In this document: positions 10,309-22,383 of the stretch, one piece after another
Position numbering within the stretch: position 1 is the first letter of the stretch
Layout of the letters: every line of letters starts with the position of its first letter
Origin: Ustulina deusta
Lineage: Eukaryota > Ascomycota > Sordariomycetes > Xylariales > Xylariaceae
Length of the DNA stretch: 64,000 nt
Direction of reading: 5' to 3'
Assembly (NCBI GenBank): GCA_023159155.1
Contig: JAJNNX010000001.1
Coordinates: 372,001-436,000, forward strand
Notes under the pieces: model-generated
Told to the model about the DNA's origin: nothing
The model's database searches: none
Seen by the model: only the letters and a program-made list of their open reading frames with translations
Position numbers and translations under genes: made by a program

Positions 10309-11187
10309 CGTTTATGTAGGCCTTGAATCGATCTGAATGTTGTTATATCCCAGCCTTTGGCAGGGGAAGATTTGGTCTAACATATGAACTCATCGAGTCA
10401 TGAAGCATCTGGGTAGTATCTATTATTGAGGATTCTGTACAAGACTCGATAGCTGATATTGGGCGTAGGCATACCCACCAGTACCATCAAGTAGGTATCG
10501 GTATATCTACGGCGTTAGATAATCATCAGATCATAGGAGTTTTCCTAATCTTGGCGCTTTATCGCATTCGCAATCCATTTATAGTATAGCGGATAGTATA
10601 GTGGGAGGTATGAGCAATAATGAATAGGTAGGTTAGGTAGGTACCAGTGTACGTCGAGAGATGGGACCAGAAATTCGAGACCACATCAGCCTCCCAGCAC
10701 CAAGCCTCTCCTTCGCTTCATGACCCCTGTCTTTCCTAAAACGTGAAGCGAATGCGAAGCTAGAACATCTTTGATTGGCCCATATTAGCCTTGTCAGTCT
10801 TCGTCTACAAGTATACAGCACTCTTGTAATAGAATGCCCTATCATCTCAGTCTCGAGCTCTTAGAGAAAACGCCGTATCCGAAAGTCTACTAGGGAAAAA
10901 TAGCGGCTCAGCCGTTGCGTTGGATGTTAAAGATGAGCGATAACGCGGTGATCCCAGCAAGGCACAATGAGGACAGCCCGGTTCCCGAGAACTGCGGCTC
11001 GACTCATCTGTGCAGCTATAAATGTACGTTGCCAGTGACGTGTAGAAATGGCTTCTTGATGCGGATATATATATAGTGCTCGTTATGTTGCTTACATTAA
11101 TTAACTCTCGAAATACGGGCCTCGTCACTCTCATTCTATTAAATCTCATCCGAAAGATACCCTTGGGGAATAAACTCGTCTATCAAA
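10309..11187. other. Intergenic region, no gene seen
   Basis: Holds the CDC123 3' region and the promoter of the RTA1-family gene. Short TAGG repeats occur at about 10622-10642. Frames on the minus strand here (10633-11149) have no family resemblance and are treated as noise. Confidence 0.5.
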
Positions 11188-11541
11188 ATGAACTCGACAA
11201 CTGGTGAGATACCTATCATCCCTTTCGGTCCAGACGCGACATGCACCCTCGAACTATGTCCCATCGAGTATTCGATATTCCAATACCGGCCCTCCCTGGC
11301 GGCCAATACCACCTTCATCGTCCTCCACTTCATCCTGATGCTCATCCACCTGGGCCTCGGGCTGCGCCTCAAGAACTGGTGGTTCTCGGGGGCTACGATG
11401 ACGGGTTGCGTCTTTAACATCATCGGTTATGGTGCGCGAGTTCTTCTCTGGCAGAATCCGTTTAGCTTTACCGGGTTTCTCTTACAGATTAGTATGTCTT
11501 TATGTCTTCTCCGGCCTGACTTATCCCAATAACTTTACCTT

Positions 11542-11574
<33 letters not shown>

Positions 11575-12604
11575 GGACAGGGAGGCACAACAAGTGAACG
11601 ACGCCCTAGCTAGCTGATCTATGTTACTTACCCAATGTTGAATAGTCTTCGTCGGCTCAGCCCCCGTCTTTTACTCCGCGGCCATCTACGTAACGATCAC
11701 CAAGACTGTCGAGAAGCTCGGCGAGTCCCTCTCCCGAATCAAGCCGAAGCTATACTACGTGATCTTCATCATCTGCGATCTCGGGGCCCTAACCCTCCAG
11801 GCAGTAGGAGGGTAAGTGACGCTGAAATTACACGGGCGGTTTGGGGGCATCATGCTTTTTTTTTTTTTTTTTTTTGCCCTCTTACCCCGATGCTTCGTCC
11901 TCCTTAACACATCATCACAGCCCCCTTTCCTTCCTAATTATCCCAACAAAACACATGTACATGGACGCTCACCTAGGACTCTTTTTCGACTTCCAAAATA
12001 TGAGGCTCCGCTAACACAAGCTCAATCGAGATAGGGCCGTCTCGACTGTCTCTAGCGGTGCCAACGCGGTGGGCGTCAACCTTGCGCTGGCCGGCCTGAT
12101 CTTCCAAGTCGTGACCATGCTCGCGTTCGTCGGGCTGCTAGCCGACTACCTAATCCGGTATTTCCACGACAAGCCCTTCGGCAGCGTCAATGTGCGGCTG
12201 AGGCTGTTTCTTGGATCCGTGAGTCTTGCTATCCTGCTGATCCTGGGACGTTGTGCTTATCGCGTGGCTGAGCGTGAGTTCCTCTCTATTACTACCTCGT
12301 TCTCGATCATTTTTGCTGTCATCATCCCCCCCCCTCCCCCAGGGCGAAGTGTACGTCTACCTGCTGGCTGACTCTCCTCGGTGCTGTTGAAATAGTCAGT
12401 CAGGGCTACAGCGGGACTTTGTTCCACGACGAGCCGTTGTTCATCGGCCTCGAGGGCGTACTAATCGTCTTTGCTGTCGTTGCGCTGTGTCTCGGTCACC
12501 CAGGATTCGTATTTGATATTGATCGGGCGAATTTGGCCAAAGCTTGCCATTTTAACATGGCTCCTGGTGGTGTAGACGATGGTGTCGAACTGGTGGACAA
12601 ATGA
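11188..12604 (+). CDS. RTA1-family seven-helix membrane protein
   Basis: Four exons (11188-11491, 11646-11811, 12035-12273, 12396-12604) give 305 residues; every join keeps phase. The joins read LLQI/IFVGSAPVFYSAAIYV, QAVGG/AVSTVSSGANAVG and RVAE/LSQGYSGTLFHDEPLF. Segments IIGYGAR, SAPVFYSAAIYV, DLGALTLQAVGG and FHDEPLFIGLEG are core RTA1-family signatures, and about seven hydrophobic helices are present. RTA1-like proteins of ascomycetes are plasma-membrane or vacuolar proteins linked to resistance to 7-aminocholesterol and to lipid translocation (Rsb1). The substrate here is unknown. Intron 1 holds a 31-base G run, intron 2 a 20-base T run and intron 3 a C-rich run, which may hamper sequencing; the exons themselves are unbroken. 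Confidence 0.9.
11543..11573 (+). repeat. Poly-G tract (31 bases) in intron 1 of the RTA1-family gene
   Basis: Uninterrupted run of G. Such runs can form quadruplexes and are length-unstable in sequencing, so the exact number may be an assembly value. Confidence 0.9.
11856..11875 (+). repeat. Poly-T tract (20 bases) in intron 2 of the RTA1-family gene
   Basis: Uninterrupted T run far upstream of the acceptor at 12033-12034, so not an ordinary polypyrimidine tract. Confidence 0.85.
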
Positions 12605-13036
12605 AAGGGAGTCATTGTGCTTTAAGTGGGGAAGAGAAAGACACCGAGGGGGCAAAGAAGTTAGAAGTTAGACAGATATAAAGTGTAAGAGCAGAAAGTC
12701 GAGAAAGGCATCGAGATTTGAACTTTTTTCCCTCCTATTTTCATTTCCAAGTCATGGCGGTAGAGATAATTAAATTCGTTTAATGCAGCCAGTTGCACCG
12801 AATCAAAATAATCTAAATGTTAAAACCCAAACAAGGCGGCGTCTAAACATTAGACAGTAATTATGTATCATATCCTCCTACTTGTCGTCTGTAGGCCTAG
12901 TGCTACCAATTCCTTTGTTGATTAAGTTTACCAACCTACGTAAGCTTAGTAAGTCGGAGAGAGGCAGGCCAGGGCAGAAGCTTAAGTATGATGGTGCGGT
13001 TTCGTTAAAGTCCCAGTAGTATATATATAATTCCTA
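12605..13036. other. Intergenic region, convergent ends
   Basis: Between the RTA1-family gene and a minus-strand frame. AT-rich, no gene or repeat noticed. Confidence 0.5.
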
Positions 13037-13543
13037 TTATTGTTGGACTAATAAACATTTCAATAGGAGACAATGAGCAGAGTCAAAATTACTAACAGAG
13101 TACTCATCTTCTACAACGTTTACACAATCGATATTAGAACCCGTCTCATCATTGTTTCTAGGAGTAACTACTGGAGTATGTGCCTCCGAGGACACCATGA
13201 CCTCCTCCAGGTTTTTGCTGCCTGACGCCTGGTATTCGCCATCTCCCCCCATCGTGTTGGCAATGGCCTTGCATACCCCTCTCCATCCTGGCCACGTCAG
13301 CACGAGAGATTGGATCATGTACACTCTAGAGTAGCCTTGTATAGCTCCTTTAATCGCGTTCGCGTCATTTATGGCAGTCTCATCTTCAGCGGCCTCACTC
13401 TCTGCTCCCTCAGCGAACGACACGCGAACACCTTGGTAAAGTAGATATTTTCCATAAGCGTTGATTAAAATATCCCTCGGTGGTAGAATCTGTGCTGTAC
13501 GGCAGATTACGTCTATGCTATGTGCATTGGTTAGATCTGGCAT
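13037..13543 (-). CDS. Unrecognised 168-residue protein
   Basis: A single uninterrupted minus-strand frame starting MPDLTNAHSIDVICRTAQILPP. I do not recognise a family. The sequence has a hydrophobic-charged mix that looks protein-like (DILINAYGKYLLYQGVRVSFAEG), an acidic segment EGAESEAAEDE near residues 45-55, a Gly/Ser/Asn-rich polar second half, and a short hydrophobic C-terminus LLLKCLLVQQ. There is no signal peptide or membrane span. It stands alone in a gene-poor 4-kb stretch, and no intron is needed. It may be a lineage-restricted gene, the end of a decayed larger gene, or chance. No function is proposed. Confidence 0.35.
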   Translation of the reverse strand: MPDLTNAHSIDVICRTAQILPPRDILINAYGKYLLYQGVRVSFAEGAESEAAEDETAINDANAIKGAIQGYSRVYMIQSLVLTWPGWRGVCKAIANTMGGDGEYQASGSKNLEEVMVSSEAHTPVVTPRNNDETGSNIDCVNVVEDEYSVSNFDSAHCLLLKCLLVQQ

Positions 13544-16500
13544 GTTTGTGTCTGTCTTTCTCTTGGTATGAGCTTGCAGACGGCCACCAGCTTGTGAATC
13601 TCGACGTTATGTTCGTCAGCGCGAGATAGACTACTCGCTCGTCAGGGAGTTCTTGTCCTTTATAGCTTCGGGAGTATGAGTTGAAACGGCTGTCTAATCA
13701 GACTAGGTAGTAGCCACTTTATTCCAATGTGAATACGAAGCGGGAATATATTGACTTAAACTCCCTACCGTTCTTCCAAAGAGCGAGGGCCCTTTAATGC
13801 TGTTAATATTCAATCGCTTAAGGTGCTATGTAGTAGACGCCTCGTGATAAGTATTGCACGTCTTCTACTATCTGAGACAAAATTACCGCAACACCGTGGA
13901 CTGCCTACGGTCAAGCCACGAAAGTCCTCCAGGCCACGAAATACTGATCCGCGGCTTAACTTTGTCAACATCGAGCCGATACTAGACCCACTCCTTGCAG
14001 CGCAGCTCGTCTCGATTGGTAAACTTACGTCAAGTACAAGCTGGAATAACAACATAATTTCGCCCATATTAGGTCCCATAGGAGCTTTTGCCTTCTCGGA
14101 CATAAATGGTATAAAAGCCTGTATAAGTAAGTGTTTTTGTGCCATAATCCCGGAATTCTTGATCAGGTGAGTTCTACATAGACTCCAACCACAGATCTCA
14201 TTGTATGACCTTTCAAAGTTGTGAGTTGATAATTACACCGGTATTGCTGACTTGTACGGGGTAGTTTTGCTGATGGCGTAAGCACTCCGCAAATCCTGAT
14301 AACAGCGTAGGATCTGTTATTTCTAATTGCGAGGGAGTCCCTAGTCGTCAATCTGCTCCCGTTGTGCTATTCATATACATTCACAAATGAATATCGGTAT
14401 TCCAAGCCGGCCTGAATAACACATACAAATAACACAGTTAGTATAGACAGGTTGATCTGAATCCCTTCCATGTCATCAATGCGAGAGATGCGCCACTGTA
14501 TTCAAGACTAGATGGAGACGCTCGTGGGTAAGACTGGGGCTCCGGTCTAGAAACTTATATGCATCGGGAATACGCTTTCGGCACTTCACCGTATGAGAAA
14601 TCAAACTACCGAATGTGGGTTTGAAACCCTTGCATCTGTGTATAAGTTTGCTTGCTCAGCTGTAGCGGACTACCTAATTGCCATGCCCGTGAATTGGCAG
14701 AACGCACCGGACCCTTCCGGACGCTTGAGTTGACGAGGCATTGGACATAGATGATACGCTAGACGACCTCTTTATTGAACACGTTGGTAAGAGGGTTTCG
14801 TCTGCGTGACTGTGCTCAGACGACTCGTCAGCTTGACAGCAACATTTGCTGTAAACTGCTCGTTGTGGTAGAAATATAGCCATTGCCTCCGTGCACGCTC
14901 ATAGGAGGAGCTACTAAGTCTTTTCTGCGGCATCCTCCTTGTTACATAGAAACGGGCCTCATGACCAACTGGCTTTACCAGTACTAGGTAGTCTGACGAC
15001 TCAGTCTTGTCATCCTTCAATGACACTTTGTATCCATGCAGATGGTAACAGACCCATGGTTTTTCTGTATTTACGAAACACAGTGAGCTGTTGAACAATT
15101 CAAATTCAGTTGATGCAGTGTTTGGAATGAATATACCTACCTAGATAGGTAGATGTGGGATGTAAGTTACGTAACGCCGACGACGAGCGTCCCCGAGTAG
15201 GAATGAGCGAGAGTCTGTCGATCCGAGCCTGTTTAGGGCTGCTCCAATGTATAAATAGGTATCATCTACCTACCCCATGTCTGGTAGTCTAGAGATTGCA
15301 TCATTTTGCGGCTCCTCTATACAAGAGGTGCCTATCTATTGCGTCTCCATTTACACTACATTTGTTGTGTAGCATATCTTTCTTACATCACACGACGAGA
15401 ATCGCGGCAAAGCATTTGCATTCGGAGGCGTTAGAACTTACAGGATGTGATGAACATGAATGGTCGTATTCCTAGTTAACAACAACGTGTGCTAAATAGA
15501 TTACACCAAAATTTCCCAACTTGAGAGGGGAATGATATCCGATACTATAGCACTGAGCAGTAATAACTGAAGTCGAAATCGTACTTAAATAGGAATGTAT
15601 CATATCGGTCGTTAAACATCCCGGGCCAGGTGGCGGCTTATATGATAACGTTCTGCATAAAAGTTGTGCAAGACACAAGGAGTACATCGGGTGCCAAATG
15701 AGGAAGGGCCGGACCCGCTACACTTTCACAAGTCGAAACTGGGAATTACAAATGGCAAAAACGCCATTATTCTAACTTTATACGTGTAGAACCCACACCA
15801 CCATCCTGTCCGCCCTCGGCTTCAACAATAGGTAATACCTACCACCTTTGGGGCCTCAACCGGCACCTGTCAGAAACCTGCAGGATCGTGGGTGATTGAT
15901 CGACGACTCTTACGTCTAGAAAACAATCCTCTGTTGTCGCGGCCATCCCGATCCCTTGCAGAAGCCCATGAACAAGCGCCACCCGTATTATTATGCATCT
16001 TCATCAGCAGCATCACTACCTGCTTCATTCTTCATCAACATCGTTATTTTTTTTTGATTTTTTTTTTGAAAAAGCTTGCATGTGTCGAGAGCCGCATCTC
16101 ACATTTACGAACCGTGCGACTTAGTAGATATACTAGTGTCTTATCCCTGACCACCCAAAGGAGGCTTTCAAAGATTTTTATTAAGTTATCCTATATCCGG
16201 TATAGCGACAGGGACTGCACGCGGTTCCTGCAAAGAAGCTACCTGCGCTAATCTCGCCATGTTTTGAACATGAGCTGACTCCTCCAAGGCTGTGGCGATC
16301 GCTCAACGCTGGCGAATCACTGCCCCTTTCAGACTTAGCAGCTGAGTGAGCGCTCAATTTTCTTACCCACTATGGCTAGCTACGTTATATTAATAGCGTC
16401 TTAATAGTGTCTTTTATGCGTTTTTGCCCTTTAATCGTGGCAATTCCGTCCGAAATCCATCGTCGAGTCATGATTGGCTTGTTCTTCAATGAGCACTTCT

Positions 16501-17152
16501 AGATCGGGGTACCAAGTTTTGCTTGTGTTCCACTTTCTGACTTATTTGTCAACGTTCGAGAGATACCATACCAGGTAGTCCTGGCTTTTGCCGGATGCCC
16601 CGTCAAGAACCGCTCCCGCCAAAGTTGGGTATGCTCAGTCTTGATGCCAACTCAACAACAGATGCAAGATCACCCTTTCAGATGACGCGAGGGAACATCG
16701 ATGACTGCTCAGAACCTCCATATCTCCAATCATGAGGGTAGCATGAGAGATACCACTGTCGCATCGATACAGAGTGGGAATACCTTATCACGCCCAGGCT
16801 TACCCGTCCTTGGCAGAGCCAGCTTGCAAATAGCGTAAGCTTACTGGTGTGTATATGCTGCCAGTGCTCACAAGCAAGCACATGGAGTGTAGTGTGCATA
16901 TTTACTATACACTACACTAGGTAGGTAGTACGCGATAATATGCATAAGTCTGATCCCCTCGTCTCTGATGATGCTGGAAAGTCAGAGTGAAAGGAGTCGG
17001 CATTGCGTATGCAGTATTTGTACAACCCCCATGGCAGTGCGCTACACATGGCATTTGCATAATCCTGGGCAGGAGATACTAGTTCATCCTCCACTTATGA
17101 CAGATGAGGATGAGGATAGCAATGCCTCTTTAAAATTGGCAACACTACCAAC
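13544..17152. other. Gene-poor 3.6 kb with several short uncertain frames
   Basis: Frames open on both strands at 13810-14170 (111 and 115 residues, opposite strands, overlapping) and on the minus strand at 14772-15098 (108 residues, containing HLHGYKVSLKDDKTESSDYLVLVKP). None has a motif I recognise, and none can be joined to a neighbour with convincing splice sites. CCTA/TAGG patches occur at about 15130-15290. The rest holds nothing I can name. Confidence 0.4.
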
Positions 17153-17182
17153 CCATGTCCGGAACATGTCCAGAACATGCCC
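17153..17182 (+). promoter_or_regulatory. Triple GAACATGTCC-like box upstream of the transporter
   Basis: Three adjacent copies of a 10-base unit, CCATGTCC, GAACATGTCC and GAACATGCCC, spaced one helical turn apart, lie about 210 bases before the MFS start codon. Tandem near-palindromes in a promoter suggest a transcription-factor site; which factor is unknown. Confidence 0.4.
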
Positions 17183-17390
17183 AAGAAATGAATGGTACCC
17201 CACGGAGGTGACCTAGTTGTGCAAAATGCCGGAAGCCTTAAATACCTCGCCGCCCCGTCGGTACCGTGGCTTGAGGTTCCCCAGTCTCTGGTTTTTTGGA
17301 CGCGACGGGTACTTTCTTTTTTAGATTCCGATTCCATAGCCGACCGTGTTTTCAGTTGCCGATCGCAGGCGAAAGGCTCATTTATTCACC

Positions 17391-19324
17391 ATGGCGGCAC
17401 CAACAGAAGAACAACAAAAACGAGTTGTCCCTAATCAGCAATTTTCTACCTCGGCCGTTACCCTAGCGGAACCGGAGCCGTTAGAAGAAGAAGTCGCTGA
17501 GCCGGCGAAGCCTAGCAACGAGATAACATGGTGGCAACGACAGTCCGATCACGCTTGCGTCACGCCCGCCGTTCTAGAATGGAAATATAAAGGTCAAGGC
17601 ACACCAGAGAGTCCCTACGTCGTCGACTTTCTTCCCGACGACAAGCGCAATCCTTTCTTATTCCCAGCATGGTACAAATGGACGATTACCGCGTTCAAGG
17701 CCATGGCTGTTTTGGCTGTCGCCTTTGTATCTACCGCCTACTCTGCGGCTGTAGGTGAGATCGTTGACGAATTCCACATCACATCTCCCGAACTCGCTAT
17801 CTCGGGTATCTCCCTTTTTGTCCTTGGTTTCGCCGTCGGGTGAGTCTCACTCTTGAACTGGATATAAGATATGACGGCTGATGTGAGAACTCGTAGTCCT
17901 GTATTTTGGGCCCCTCTGGGTGAGATGTATGGACGACAGATTACCTTTTTCGTCTCGGTAGGTCAGCCCCATGTTCTAGATTCTAGTCTTGCTCGGCCAG
18001 TGTGCTCTTGTCACGGCTATTATGAAGACGTCTTACAATCACCTCCCACTGACTCATTGCTAGTATGCCGCTCTGACAGCCTTGAACGCCGGTACTTGCG
18101 CGGCCCAAAACGTCGGTACCCTGGCTGTTTTACGATTCCTTGCGGGAGCTTTCGGTAGTTCCCCTTTGACCAACTCTGGTGGAGTTATTGCAGATATGTT
18201 CGACGCCAAGGACAGAGGCTTCGCCGGAGCGCTCTTCGCCATGGCACCTTTCTTGGGGCCGGCCATCGGACCTATTGCTGGTGGTTTCCTCGGTCAGGCG
18301 GCGGGATGGCGCTGGGTGGAGGGTCTCATGGCGATTTTCACGGGTGTTCTTTGGATCGCGGTGGCTTTATATGTCCCGGAAACGTACGCACCGGTCCTGC
18401 TGCGCAAGCGAGCTATCGCTCTCTCCAAAATTACCGGCCACAGCTATATATCGAAACTCGAAGTCGGCCGCCCCAAGAAGACGGCTACCCAGGCATTCGC
18501 GGTGGCTTTGGTGCGGCCATGGGTGCTCCTCTTCCGCGAACCGATCGTAACTTTACTGTCTCTGTACTTGGCTGTTATATACGGAACTCTTTATCTGATG
18601 TTTGCGGCCTTCCCCATTATTTTCGACGAAATGCGCAATTGGTCTCAAGGTATTAGCGGTCTAGCATTCTTGGGTATTGCTGTCGGTACGGTCATCTCAG
18701 TCGCCGCCTTCGGCTTCGATCAAGTGCGATACCGAAAGATTTGTGAAGCCAACGGTGATGCCCCGGTTCCCGAAGCTCGTCTCCCGCTCGCGCTCGTTGG
18801 CAGTGTACTACTCCCCATTGGACTTTTCATATTTGCTTGGACCAATGGCACCAATATTCACTGGATCGTTCCCATCGTTGCGTCCGGTGTGTTTGGTGCC
18901 GGTTTGGTCAGCGTCTTCCTTAGCTCGCAGAACTACCTTATTGATTCTTGTAAGTGGCATTCATATTCTGTGTGTCTGTTCCACCACGATAGCTAACCGT
19001 TCCTTAATAGACACCATCTTTGCGGCGTCTGTGATTGCTGGCAGCTCAATCCTGCGTTCCCTATTCGGCGCAGCCTTCCCTCTCTTCACTACTCCTCTTT
19101 ACGACGCCCTAGGCATCCATTGGGGAAGCTCGATTCCTGCTTTCCTCTCTCTTGTTTTCCTTCCGTTTCCCTTCCTATTCATGAAATATGGCGCGAGAAT
19201 CCGAGCCAAGTGCAAGTACGCCGCCGAGGCCGCGGAGACAATGGCCAAGCTTAGAGCTCAAATGGCCCAGGCTAGGGGTGCTGCGGACGCCAACAATACG
19301 ACAGAGAAAAAATCAGAAGTTTAA
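17391..19324 (+). CDS. DHA1-type major facilitator transporter
   Basis: Four exons (17391-17839, 17897-17957, 18064-18949, 19011-19324) give 569 residues, all joins in phase. The start has an ideal context (CACCATGG). An acidic soluble N-terminus of about 100 residues precedes twelve predicted helices. The join [19 protein letters not shown] rebuilds the motif-A region after helix 2, and [23 protein letters not shown] is the helix 4-5 signature of the 12-helix drug:H+ antiporter (DHA1) group that includes polyamine and multidrug exporters such as Tpo1. The C-terminus is a basic cytosolic tail. The expected role is proton-coupled export at the plasma membrane; the substrate is not deducible. 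No biosynthetic genes flank it, so it is not obviously part of a metabolite cluster. A triple 10-base box sits in its promoter. Confidence 0.9.
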
Positions 19325-22300
19325 AAAGAATTTCTTCAACATGACTTATAGAGTCATCTCATTTAGAACTAGGGGAATTGTTTTGATCTTGGCATAGCGA
19401 TCTTTTGCGACACGACATGACAACACAGTCATGGATTCCTCATATTATTTCTGGGTGGTATGTATGTATATATTACTATAGAGGGATACGGGATGGAGTC
19501 ATAACGAAACGCGCTTGTGTTTTACTTTTTTGGTCATCATATTTCAGAAGAACGCATTGGAAACCGGGTTTTCAAAACTAACGTTAACTTGTCACTTCCA
19601 ACCTCTTCTTCTTCACGTTCTCTTCACAGTGTTAATACGTTTGCAATCGTACCAATTTTAGTATACATTCCTTTCTTCCGCGCGCAAAAAGTTTTATTCC
19701 GACTACGACTCTTTCAGTCATTCCTTGGAAAGAAAGTTCGTCCATACCACCCACGCAAATGTTAACACCGGCCAATGGGAGGACCAACAAAATACCATAC
19801 ACTCTAATATAAGGCTCTAACAATTATGTAGTTCCATCAGAAATAAGTCGGAAGTGATGTGCTTAATGATATACATCTCCTGCTGTGTAGGTTCTGTTGT
19901 AAGGCCTAAACAAAACATAATGTTTTAAAAGTAACCGCTATCTCTCTCGCAGCTATGTACACATCGAATATAGGTAAAGCTATCTCTGCAACTGTTCGAC
20001 TTGAATAAACGCTATAATAGCAGAATCAACGTTGATCATACGACTCACTGTTTTGCTAAATCAAATCCCTAGATATTGTCTTTTGCAAGGTTTAGCAGCA
20101 GTCTTAAGCGCCTGGCCTGTTGAGTTCTCGGGATGGCCGTTTAATAAATTAGAACGATTCCCTCAACTGGTATGTATTACATGCAGATTTATGTATTTAT
20201 TTTTATTTTTATTTATTTTTTAACAGGAAGAAAGAAAGAATGAAAGAAAGCACTCAAAAATCTAATTATCCTACCCAATCCCACCTTCGATGCACCGTTG
20301 CAAGTAAGCTAGGTCAACAACCGTACTTTCCTTGACCCAAAAGTCATAATTATAACCCGGCATTTTTTTTTTTCGCATCCGGGTCGACTGACACTCGGAA
20401 TTCATCGCGCTCAGTCTATTTAGACAACCAAGCCAACTTGTTGCCATCGCATAGGTACCCGCCATCAGGTATAATCCTAACCCCTTAAACAGGCTCGGAG
20501 TTCCAAAACTTCTTAACTAACGTCCAGGACTGCTTACTAAAATCATGGCAGCATGGAAATCAGCTCTCTCCCAAATTCCCCTGAGTTGGGACCGACAGGA
20601 CACTGTTATATCATTATACCACTAGTAGGCAGGTGTCAGGAACTTGACATTTTGCCCCAGTGGTATATTTCTACTATATCCTCGTCTTTGGGGAAGCTTG
20701 TCTCAAGACCTGAGAAGATCCAGAAGAGACTCTTATAGCGCGTCATCCACTTGAGTCCCCCCAGCCGAAGGGTGAGGGTTGTTGCATACGGTCTTTGAAA
20801 CTTGCGTCGACACTTCGGGCTACGAGGCCGCCCCCGGAAGTACTACGGGCATATCGTTTAGAGGAGCAAACAGTAGGGCCACGCAGTGGATTGCAATGGA
20901 TGGCTTGCTCGATGCCTAGGGGCAAGACTTTCCCCGAGCTTGCTTCTTTCGGCCTGCAGATCTGCCCAGAGACTTATTTTGTGATCTTCTAATCCACTAG
21001 GTAGTGAGGAGTTTCGAAGTGTTAGTCCGGATCCCGAGTTTGAAACATTGGGCTGTTTACGGACCTAAAGCATCGGATCCCGGGGAGGGAGCTGCGCTGC
21101 TATGGTGCGGGATAGATCATTGTAACTAGGCCCTGATCTCTCGGCAGGAACCTCGGATTAACGGGCGGAATTCCAATTGAAGACTACGTAATCAGTAATT
21201 GACCTGCGAAATATCATGAGAGGACTTACATATCTGGATCTCATCATCTTCAGCATCGCCGTCAACTTGTAACCTAAATCCTCTTTCTGAGCATCGCTTA
21301 TGATGCCGTAGATAGTAAATGGCCGCAGCGAAAGGGGCCAGCTGACGAACGCCCTTTTTTTCAGAACAGTCTAGATGGACTCTGGAAACATGCTAAGGGT
21401 CCCAAAGGATAGCGCAGAGGACACTTCGGAAGTTTGACGTCCACAGCTGTCGAGGTGAAAGCGGCACCTTTGCATTGGTGAAACGATCATGTCTGTGATT
21501 ATATCTTTTAGAGAAAACAGTTCAATTCTACGTCATTCTATGTTCTCAGCGGATATAGGCACATATTGCGAGATGACACCCTTGATTGAGAGCTGGAGAA
21601 TATATCGACTCATGTAAGCGTTTCTTGCACTATCATAGCATTAATGGATTCAATCCTATGTACACCGCTCTATGGACCTCCGGCTCAAAGACCTCCCAAC
21701 ACTTTTGCCGAGCATACATGGACGACATCGCCGGTATCCCTACCCGGTTCTCTACTCTGTATGTAGGATAGCATATTACAAACAGGGTCCTTTTGCTATA
21801 GAAGAGAATAATTGAATCTGGCCCGTTGGTGTTGGCTCTCCGGACCAATCTTCGCCCAAGCGAAATGCCATGACACCGTATCCTCATTTGGCTGAGGCGC
21901 CGATCTTCAAGAATGTCGTCCGTCAAGTATGATACCTGTGCTAGGCTTTTTTGTAGGATCTAGAAGCTTTGCCTTTCCTTGTCGAAGCATCACATGGCAT
22001 CTACGGCACCTACCAGAACATTCTATAGCAGACGCGACATCATTCAGGCTACAATGTATCACACGCGATACCAGCAGGCGCCCCGAGACGCTCGCAATGC
22101 CCGTATAGGATGGAGAGGAACGGAGTAGCAGACTCGCGTGGCGCGATCGCCGTTGTTGCGTTTCTTCTCACTTGAGGTGGAATTCTGCGAGTAACAGGAT
22201 GCTGCCGAGGTTGATGCAGGTGATCGTGATCCTCTAAGGTTTAGTGACGAAGCACAACGAGTAATGGAGAGTTAGGACGACTAATTTCTAGGCAGGCTTG

Positions 22301-22383
22301 AGTTCTAGCAGTCACTTATCTGGGTATTCAAGGACATCATCTCGATCGAATTTCCTTGTCTGTGTGATATATATATTGGGTAT
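19325..22383. other. 3-kb intergenic region, nothing recognised
   Basis: Short frames on both strands have neither family motifs nor plausible splice partners. A T-rich stretch lies near 20196-20221. No RNA gene or clear transposon is visible. The interval separates the MFS gene and the 3' end of UTP10. Confidence 0.5.
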
